Shown here: positions 57,754-64,000 of the stretch, piece by piece
Position numbering within the stretch: position 1 is the stretch's first letter
How the letters are laid out: each line of letters opens with the position of its first letter
Assembly: GCA_963817395.1 (NCBI GenBank)
Contig: CAWFOC010000006.1
Coordinates: 1 to 64,000, forward strand
Direction of reading: 5' to 3'
Length of the DNA: 64,000 nt
Source: CAWGYQ01 sp963817395
GTDB lineage: Bacteria > Acidobacteriota > Vicinamibacteria > Vicinamibacterales > CAVPJW01
Program-made: the position numbers and the translations under genes
Notes under the pieces: generated by a model
The model's input: the letters and a program-made list of their open reading frames with translations, nothing else
Database searches by the model: none
What the model was told of the DNA's origin: nothing

Positions 57754-59983
57754 TCAGCTTGTCCAATCGATCACACTGACGATGTCCGAGAAATCGTCGG
57801 TCCACGTTCGGACATCGGGCCTGGAAGTCAAGGGCACCCACTGCGAATTCTGTCCGATCGCACCGAGATCCTCGCGGTTTCTGGCGAGCACGACCCATGT
57901 CGACGAAAGTTTGCCCTCGAGCTCCTGCTGACTCGAGACCGTGTCGTCGGGCTCGATCACCCCGGTGATTCCCATTTCGCGCACCAGGTTCGCCAGCACC
58001 GGCTCGAGGTCGAGATAGCGATTCGAGATGTGCACGGCAATCACACCGCCGGGACCGAGCTTGCGGAAGTACATGGCGACGGCTTCGCGCGTGAGAAGGT
58101 GAACCGGGATGGCGTCGGAGCTGAATGCGTCCAGAACAATAACATCGTGCGACGAGTCGGGCGCAGCCGCCAGTGACAACCGAGCGTCGCCGATGATGAT
58201 GCGGAAGTCGCCGATGCAGTGGGTCAGGTAGCTGAAATATCGCGGCTCCCTGGCTATCCGTTCCATGGCTGGATTGACCTCGTAGAACATCCAGGTCTGA
58301 CCCGGACGGGCGTACGCCGCGAGCGCGGCGGTGCCGAGCCCGACGATCCCCACGCGCGACTTGGCATGGCCGCCGACGAAGCTCTCGAAGAGCTGTCCGA
58401 TCGGGCCGCTGGAATGGTAATACGAGGTGGGACGGCAACGAAGCTCCTCGGCCTTGAATTGGGAGCCGTGGTTCGTCGTCCCGTTGAGCAGCTTCATCTG
58501 CGGCCCTTCGTCGATCACCTGATGAATGCCGAAAAAGGTTCGTTCGGCGTGGATCACCTTTTCGGTGCTCGAAGGAATCCACGCCGAGCAGATGAAGATC
58601 GCCGCCAGGCCGAATGCCGACCGTCGTGGGGCTCTCGCCAAGACAACCCATGCCGCAAATGGCAGGGCGAAAACCTGGATGAACCCACGAAACGAGTCGG
58701 TGCCGACACCGCGTCTCTCAGCCACCGTGCCCAGAAGCCATACCAGCAGTCCCACCAGCGCCGCGACGCTCACATCGAACAGCCAGTCGATGGACACGCC
58801 CCTTTCTCGATGGTGGCTCCGTCGTCGTCTCGGCTTCAGAGTCGGCTACCGGCCTCGTCGGACGAACGAGGCATGCCAGCACGAGACCGAGAGGATACTC
58901 GGCCGCCGTCGTGAAGAGCAGTGGCGCAACGAGCGTGTTGAATAGCCCGCCGAGCGCGCCCCCGGCCGACATCCACAGATAGAAATCCGTGAGATGCGCT
59001 GACGATGGCCGCGTCCGCGCGAGCTCGCCGTGGCAGACCATGGCGGCGATGAATAACGTCAGCAGATGAACGGGGATGATGCTCGGAGCCGGCATGGTGT
59101 CGCGGACGACGGCGAGAACGGACGGGATGATGGCGAGGGGCAGGATGGCCGCGAGCGCGTGGTGGGGAAGGATCTCACGTCGCGCGAAGACGAGGACGAA
59201 CGTCAACAGGTAGATGGCCAGCGGCACGACCCAGAGCAGCGGCACCGCCGCAATATCGGTGGTGATGAGCGTGTTCGTGCTGAGCATGAGGCTCGACGGC
59301 ACGGCGGCCAGCGCGAGCCATCGAAGCCGTGTTGACCAGGAAATCGCGTTCGCGCGAACGGTGCTGGTCGCTCCGGTCACGTGGCTCGTGGCTCCTGCCG
59401 ATCTTCGGACGAACGAGGCACACACCAGGGTCAGGAGCACAAAGACGCCGTATCCAATCGCCCATAGCCGGCGCTGCGTCGAGAGGCTGAGGCCGGGCTC
59501 GACGAGCAGCGGATATGCCAGGAGCGCAAAAAGACTTCCGCCGTTGCTCGCGGCATAGAGAAAGTATGGGTCGCGGGCACTCCAATGGGTCGTCGAGCCG
59601 AACCATCGCTGGAGGATGGGCGCACTCGTCGCCAGAGCGAAGAACGGCAGTCCGACCGACACCGTCAGTACGAGGCACAGCCAGGCAAACGGATGACGAT
59701 CGGGCGCCACGGGGACGAGGTTGCGGATCTGAACGGGCAACACGAGCAGGGGGAGCAGCAGCACCGTGGCATGAGTCCAGGCAAGGCGGCGCAGGCTCAT
59801 TCGACGTGTCACGTGGGAATAGAGATATCCGCCGACGAGGGCGAGCTGGAAGAAGACGATCGACGTGTTCCAGATCGCGGGTGTGCCCCCCAGCTGAGGC
59901 ATCAGCATCTTCGCGAACATCGGCTGCACCAGGAACAGCAGCGCGGCGCTCAGCGACAGCGTGAGGGCGAACAGGAACAGCAT
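57754..59983 (-). CDS. Membrane-anchored spermidine synthase-like protein (one frameshift)
   Basis: The N-terminal half has about ten membrane helices (LFLFALTLSLSAALLFLVQPMFAKM onward). Near 58805 the frame shifts by one, and the C-terminal half continues with a last membrane helix pair and a class I methyltransferase-like spermidine synthase fold: VGIVGLGTAALAAYARPGQ, YEVNPAM, IIIGDARLSLA and IVLDAFSSDAIPVHLLT. The family is annotated as fused MFS/spermidine synthase, but its reaction is uncertain. ATG 59983 is chosen. It lies 16 bases after the DUF192 stop on the same strand. Confidence 0.82.
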
Positions 59984-59999
59984 CAAGGTGACGCCCGGA

Positions 60000-60227
60000 T
60001 CACGTCGACCTGATCGCCTGGGCGTGTTCCCGAGAGATCGAGGGCAGGCGCTCCACCAACGCCACGTCTATCGGGAAGCGCATGAAGAACGTGCGGATCG
60101 AGTTGCAGGGTGCGATGATGCGTCTCAACGGTCGAGGCCACGACAAGGCCCGTGCGCCCGCTCCGAACCCCGTGAACATCCCCGGGTGTGCCAGCAGCCC
60201 TGACAGAAACGAACCCGATCGGGTCAT
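60000..60227 (-). CDS. DUF192-family protein, truncated
   Basis: 75 residues from ATG 60227. The first half of a DUF192 domain is present: ALSWPRPLRRIIAPCNSIRT followed by FFMRFPIDVALVE, matching the family's PCxSIHTFFMxFPIDV core. The second half of the domain, about 60 residues, is missing and the end is read in an unlike sequence. A single indel or an internal deletion could explain this. A TATACT hexamer (60239-60244) lies 11 bases before the ATG. Confidence 0.65.
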   Translation of the reverse strand: MTRSGSFLSGLLAHPGMFTGFGAGARALSWPRPLRRIIAPCNSIRTFFMRFPIDVALVERLPSISREHAQAIRST

Positions 60228-60238
60228 CAGAACTTCTA

Positions 60239-60244
60239 AGTATA
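60239..60244 (-). promoter_or_regulatory. -10-like element before the DUF192 gene
   Basis: TATACT on the minus strand, 11 bases before ATG 60227. No good -35 box is seen. The predicted start would leave a leader of about five bases. Confidence 0.35.
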
Positions 60245-60276
60245 TCTGCTGATAGCGCCCGATCCGGGCGGGACCG

Positions 60277-60306
60277 GTCACAGCGTTTTGAGCCTGCCTC
60301 TATAAT
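60277..60306 (+). promoter_or_regulatory. Candidate promoter for nagZ-ldcA-mpl
   Basis: A perfect TATAAT (60301-60306) with GTCACA (60277-60282, four of six matches) 18 bases upstream. The predicted start near 60313 leaves only about four bases before ATG 60317, so the message would be nearly leaderless. Confidence 0.5.
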
Positions 60307-60316
60307 GAGCGCGCGG

Positions 60317-61405
60317 ATGGCCTCGCGAAGTGTGACGCGCCGGCTCGGTCAGCTCCTCGTCGGGAGTTTTCCTGGCCACACTCTGTCGCCAGAGCTGCGA
60401 TCGCTCGCGCGTGAGTTCGATCTGGGGGGCATTATTTTCTTTGCGCGTAACGTGGAAGCACCCGAGCAGGTCGCCGAGGTGTCGCGCGAGGCTCAGGAGC
60501 TTTCGCGTGAGCTTCCCTTGTGGGTCAGCGTCGACCAGGAGGGCGGCCGCGTCGCACGCTTGAAGCGGCCCTTCACGGAATGGCCGCCGATGGCGGCGCT
60601 CGGCAGAAGCGGGGATGCGGCGCTGGCCCGGCGTTTTGCAGCGGCGCTCGCCGCCGAGCTGAAGGCCGTCGGAATCTCGCTCGACTTCGCGCCGGTGCTC
60701 GACGTCCTGACCAATCCGAAGAATCCCGCGATCGGGGATCGTGCGCTCGCGGATCAGGTCGATGTCGTCACCGAACTGGGGGTGGCGATTCTCGAGACGC
60801 TGCAGGAGCAGGGCGTGGCGGCGTGCGTCAAGCACTTTCCTGGCCATGGCGATACCGGCGTGGACTCGCACGTGGACCTGCCTGTCGTCGAGCACGACCT
60901 CGATCGGCTGCGTGCGATCGAACTAGTGCCGTTCCGGGCGGCCATTGCGGCCGGCGCGGCCGGCGTTCTCGTGTCACATGTCCTGACGGTTGCGCTCGAC
61001 GAGCAGGCGCCCTCGTCGCTGTCGAAGAGAGTGGTGCAGGACCTGCTGCGCGACGAGATGGGTTTCGAGGGGCTCATCTTCACAGACGACCTCGAGATGA
61101 AGGCCATCACGAACCGGTACGATCTGGCGGATGCGTCGGTGAAGGCGATTGCTGCCGGGTGCGATCAGCTGCTCATCTGCCAGGGCAATGTGGCGGAGCA
61201 GGTCCGCGTGTTGGAGGCACTCGTGCACGCCGTGGAGGCGAACGCGCTGCCATCGACCAGAGTCGAAGACGCCCTGCGCCGCCAGCGCTTGGCGAAGGAG
61301 GCCTTTCTGTTGAGGACGAGACCGCGCGTGACCGCTGCATGGCGCGCCGTCGTGGGCGCACCGCTTCATCAGGCTGTGGCCGAGGAGATCGCGAGGTTTC
61401 TCTAG
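60317..61405 (+). CDS. nagZ: Beta-N-acetylhexosaminidase NagZ (GH3)
   Basis: Releases GlcNAc from anhydromuropeptides during cell-wall recycling. The GH3 motif KHFPGHGDTGVDSHVDLP and the nucleophile region GLIFTDDLEMKAI are present, with SVDQEGGRVARL upstream. ATG 60317 gives 362 residues; ATG 60305 lies inside the -10 element and is unlikely. Uninterrupted. It is followed at 9 bases by ldcA. Confidence 0.92.
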   Translation: MASRSVTRRLGQLLVGSFPGHTLSPELRSLAREFDLGGIIFFARNVEAPEQVAEVSREAQELSRELPLWVSVDQEGGRVARLKRPFTEWPPMAALGRSGDAALARRFAAALAAELKAVGISLDFAPVLDVLTNPKNPAIGDRALADQVDVVTELGVAILETLQEQGVAACVKHFPGHGDTGVDSHVDLPVVEHDLDRLRAIELVPFRAAIAAGAAGVLVSHVLTVALDEQAPSSLSKRVVQDLLRDEMGFEGLIFTDDLEMKAITNRYDLADASVKAIAAGCDQLLICQGNVAEQVRVLEALVHAVEANALPSTRVEDALRRQRLAKEAFLLRTRPRVTAAWRAVVGAPLHQAVAEEIARFL

Positions 61406-61414
61406 GCCTGCCCG

Positions 61415-62341
61415 ATGCAGAAACCTCGCGCCCTCCGGCCAGGCGATCGCCTGGCGATCATCGCGCCAGCCAGCCCGTTCAACGCTCAGGAATTCGAGGC
61501 GGGTCTCATCGAGGTTCGCGCGCTGGGCTTCGAGCCTGTGTTCGATGAATCAGTCTTCCAGCGCCTGGGGTATGTGGCCGGGCCCGCCGGACTCCGGGCC
61601 GAGGCATTTCTCCGGGCCTGGCAGGATCCGTCCATCGCCGGGCTGTTGGTGGTGCGAGGCGGGTACGGAAGCGTACAGATTCTTCCGCATCTCGAAGCGC
61701 ATGTGCTCCGGAAGACGCCGAAGGTCTTCGTCGGGTACAGCGACCTCACGTCCCTGCTGACTTTCTTGACCCTGCAGAGCGGCATTGTGGCGTTTCATGG
61801 ACCGACCGTCGCCGGCAGGCTGGACCGGGGCGCGCGCGGCTACGATCGCGACAGTTTCGTGAGGGCGTTGACCGAGGCGTTTCCGCTCGGCGAGCAGTCG
61901 TCAAACGGCATGCTGGCGGTACGCCCCGGCGAAGCCGCGGGTGTGCTCGTCGGCGGCACGCTGACGCAGATCGCGGTCTCGCTCGGGACGCCTTTCGCCT
62001 TCGATCCTCCGAAGGGCTCGGTGTTGTTCCTGGACGAGGTGGGCGAGCGCCCGTACCGGCTGGATCGCATGCTGACCCAGTTGAGGCTGGCCGGGATCCT
62101 CGGCCGGGCCAACGCCATCGTGTTCGGGGAGTTGCCGGGCTGCGATGAGCCTGGCGGCAGTTTGACCGCGCGCTCGGTCATTGCCGAGCTGTTCCGGGAG
62201 TTTCCGGGTCCCGTGCTCGTCGGGTTTCCCTCCGGACACACGAACGGCCCGGCGCATACGCTGCCGCTCGGAGTCCGTGCCCGCGTGATCGCCGCGCCGA
62301 CGCCTCGGTTGATTATCGAAGAGGCCGCCGTCGAGCCCTGA
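61415..62341 (+). CDS. ldcA: LD-carboxypeptidase (peptidase S66)
   Basis: Cleaves the terminal D-Ala from murein tetrapeptides. The S66 pattern is visible: GDRLAIIAPASPFN, the serine-nucleophile region VVRGGYGSVQILPHL, the strand VFVGYSDLTSLL, and the catalytic Glu/His region FLDEVGERPYRLDRML and GFPSGHTN. 308 residues. MccF-type peptidases share the fold, but the neighbours nagZ and mpl favour LdcA. The stop overlaps the mpl start by one base. Confidence 0.92.
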   Translation: MQKPRALRPGDRLAIIAPASPFNAQEFEAGLIEVRALGFEPVFDESVFQRLGYVAGPAGLRAEAFLRAWQDPSIAGLLVVRGGYGSVQILPHLEAHVLRKTPKVFVGYSDLTSLLTFLTLQSGIVAFHGPTVAGRLDRGARGYDRDSFVRALTEAFPLGEQSSNGMLAVRPGEAAGVLVGGTLTQIAVSLGTPFAFDPPKGSVLFLDEVGERPYRLDRMLTQLRLAGILGRANAIVFGELPGCDEPGGSLTARSVIAELFREFPGPVLVGFPSGHTNGPAHTLPLGVRARVIAAPTPRLIIEEAAVEP

Positions 62342-63741
62342 TGCGCGTCCACCTGATTGGTGTCTGCGGCACGGCCATGGCCACGCTGGCCGCTCTGCTC
62401 AAGTCGCGCGGCTTCGACGTCTCAGGGTCGGATCAGGACGTCTATCCACCCATGAGCGATTTCCTCGCCGGGCAGGGCATTGCCATGCTTCAGGGCTATC
62501 GCGCCGAGCACGTGACGGACCATCTCGACCTGGTGGTTGTCGGCAACGCCATCTCGCGAGGCAACCCGGAGCTCGAGACCGTGCTGGACCGGAAACTTCG
62601 CTATTGCTCCCTGCCGGAGGCCGTTCGCGACTATTTTCTCCGCGATGCGCGCTCCATCGTCATCGCCGGCACGCATGGCAAGACCACGACGACCGCGCTG
62701 ACAGGGTGGCTCCTGATCGACGCCGGCCGCGACCCGAGCGTGTTCGTCGGTGGCATTGCTGCCAACCTGGGCCCGAACGGTGCAAGCTTCCGGGTTGGGT
62801 CGGGCGGCGACTTTGTCATCGAAGGTGACGAGTACGACTCGGCGTTCTTCGACAAGACCGCCAAGTTCCTGAAGTACCTGCCCGATATCGCGGTGGTCAA
62901 CAACATCGAGTTCGACCACGCCGACATCTACCGATCGCTCGACGAGATCAGGCTGGCGTTCCGCCGTCTGGTGCTGCTCGTGCCTCGGAGGGGGCTGCTG
63001 CTGCTCGGGGCCGACAGCCCCGATGCGGCGGCGCTGGCAACGTCGGCACTGAGCCGGGTGGAGACGTTCGGATTGAGCGAGCATGCCGACTGGCAGGGAC
63101 ACAGCGTCCAGATCCAGGACGACGGGACGAGGTTCAGCGTTCGACATCAGGGGAAGGCATTCGGGAGCTTCATGGTGCCGCTCGTCGGCGCCCATAACGT
63201 GCGGAACGCCCTGGCCGCCCTGGCGGTTGGTGCCGAGGCGGGATTGAGTGCCGAGCAAATGGCCGAGGGGCTGCGACGATTTCGGGGCGTGAAACGGCGT
63301 CTCGAGGTGGTCGGCGAGATCCGCGGTATCACGGTGATCGACGACTTCGCGCATCACCCGACGGCCATCTCCGAAACGCTGGCCGGGCTTCGACGAGCGC
63401 ATCCCTCACGAAGGATCTGGGCGATCTTCGAACCGCGATCGGCGTCATCATGTCGTCGCGTGTTCCAGGAGGCCTTTGCGGGCGCGTTCGGGGCCGCTGA
63501 TGAGGTCGTGATTGCGGCCGTCCATCGTTCCACGCTGCCCGAGAGCGAGCGCTTGTCGCCCGTTGAACTGGTGCGCGCACTCGAGGCCTCGGGCGGACAC
63601 GCCCGATTCATCTCCACCGTCGACGCCATCGTCGAGACGGTGGCCCGCGAGAGCCAGGAAGGCGATCTGCTGATCATCATGTCCAACGGCGGGTTCGGTG
63701 GTATCCATCGCAAGATGCTGACGGCGCTGGCGCATGGCTGA
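62341..63741 (+). CDS. mpl: UDP-MurNAc:L-Ala-gamma-D-Glu-meso-DAP ligase (Mpl)
   Basis: Reattaches recycled murein tripeptide to UDP-MurNAc. The Mur-ligase nucleotide loop VIAGTHGKTTTTALTGWLL, the region EGDEYDSAFFDKTAKFLKY typical of Mpl, and the C-terminal DDFAHHPTAISETLAGLR are present. 466 residues, complete. It distinguishes itself from MurC by the EYDSAFFDK segment. Its 3' end overlaps a pxpB-like gene. Confidence 0.94.
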   Translation: MRVHLIGVCGTAMATLAALLKSRGFDVSGSDQDVYPPMSDFLAGQGIAMLQGYRAEHVTDHLDLVVVGNAISRGNPELETVLDRKLRYCSLPEAVRDYFLRDARSIVIAGTHGKTTTTALTGWLLIDAGRDPSVFVGGIAANLGPNGASFRVGSGGDFVIEGDEYDSAFFDKTAKFLKYLPDIAVVNNIEFDHADIYRSLDEIRLAFRRLVLLVPRRGLLLLGADSPDAAALATSALSRVETFGLSEHADWQGHSVQIQDDGTRFSVRHQGKAFGSFMVPLVGAHNVRNALAALAVGAEAGLSAEQMAEGLRRFRGVKRRLEVVGEIRGITVIDDFAHHPTAISETLAGLRRAHPSRRIWAIFEPRSASSCRRVFQEAFAGAFGAADEVVIAAVHRSTLPESERLSPVELVRALEASGGHARFISTVDAIVETVARESQEGDLLIIMSNGGFGGIHRKMLTALAHG

Positions 63742-64000
63742 ACCCCGTCTCGTGCTTTGCGGCGACTCGACACTCGTGCTCGAGCTCGACGAGGTTATCG
63801 ACCCCGTCGTCAATGCCCGGGTCATTGCCATTGCCGGGTTGGCGAGACGCGCGGGCTGGACAGGCGTCCACGATGTCGTGCCGACGTTTTGCACCGTTGC
63901 CGTCGCCTTCGATCCCCTGCGTGCGGACGTGACGAGTATTGCCGCCGATTTGAAGCGGTTCGCGGCAAGTGCGGCTCCTGACATGTCCGAGCGCCCTCCC
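63734..64000 (+). CDS. 5-oxoprolinase subunit B-like (PxpB/KipI family), partial
   Basis: Begins at ATG 63734, overlapping mpl, and runs off the window. The first 89 residues (LVLCGDSTLVLELDEVIDPVVNARV, HDVVPTFCTVAVAFDPLRAD) match the start of the KipI/PxpB family, which with PxpC opens 5-oxoproline. The catalytic part is outside the window. Overlap with the murein operon may be chance of position. Confidence 0.75.
   Translation, partial: MAEPRLVLCGDSTLVLELDEVIDPVVNARVIAIAGLARRAGWTGVHDVVPTFCTVAVAFDPLRADVTSIAADLKRFAASAAPDMSERPP

Noticed and set aside
1..64000. CRISPR arrays, insertion sequences, prophage and rRNA genes
   Set aside because: No regularly spaced repeats, transposase motifs, phage structural genes or rRNA consensus stretches were seen on either strand.

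Overview
The window is a high-GC, gene-dense bacterial chromosome segment with no phage genes, transposases, CRISPR array or rRNA. The gene set is Gram-negative: TonB-dependent receptors (one with an N-terminal carboxypeptidase-like domain), an outer-membrane barrel, meso-diaminopimelate peptidoglycan recycling (mpl), a bactofilin, TPR-rich lipoproteins and a TPR-fused sulfatase-fold protein. This mix is most like Acidobacteriota of the Vicinamibacterales type; the taxonomic call is inference from gene content, not from a marker gene.

Layout. 1-19.3 kb is housekeeping: a TPR tail, sulfatase/TPR protein, glgA, trxA-trxB, the divergent mnmA/cysteine desulfurase pair and bactofilin, a methyltransferase, a SAM hydrolase-family protein, an acyl-CoA dehydrogenase, glpX, an MFS transporter, a CPA2 antiporter, tsaC-like, hflX, a TPR/SLH lipoprotein and pgsA. 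19.2-31.9 kb is an exopolysaccharide or O-antigen locus in two divergent arms. The minus arm holds five glycosyltransferases, a polyprenyl-phosphate sugar phosphotransferase and a UDP-glucuronate decarboxylase. The plus arm holds ugd, galE, a GT2 enzyme and an MsbA-like ABC exporter. Together they can make UDP-glucuronate, UDP-xylose and UDP-galactose, build a lipid-linked glycan and export it. 32-38.2 kb is the core run yicC-gmk-rpoZ-coaBC-udg-priA, followed by an M50 protease and HU (minus strand) and der and a MerR regulator (plus strand).

A tRNA-Pro(GGG) at 41.7 kb opens a less orderly stretch (41.8-49.4 kb): a small lipoprotein, about 1.1 kb with almost no gene, a PP2C phosphatase, a decayed TonB-receptor plug fragment, a cytochrome c, a UPF0314 protein, a protein kinase fused to a BRCT domain, a DUF5335 protein and an NHL-repeat secreted protein. 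Then come a TonB-dependent receptor, a PA2778/PA2779-type pair in which the cysteine peptidase carries an added C-terminal barrel-like region, a PilZ protein, an overlapping histidine kinase/response regulator pair, and a membrane-anchored spermidine-synthase-like protein. The window ends with nagZ-ldcA-mpl and the start of a pxpB-like gene.

Two window-wide observations matter to a user. First, about twenty genes, including the essential priA, are interrupted by single-base frameshifts. The phase changes go both ways and often restore the frame, which looks like residual sequencing error rather than gene decay. Second, several genes (cysteine desulfurase, tsaC-like, merR, DUF192, nagZ) have a -10-like hexamer only 6-15 bases before the start codon and no good ribosome-binding site, which suggests leaderless transcripts.
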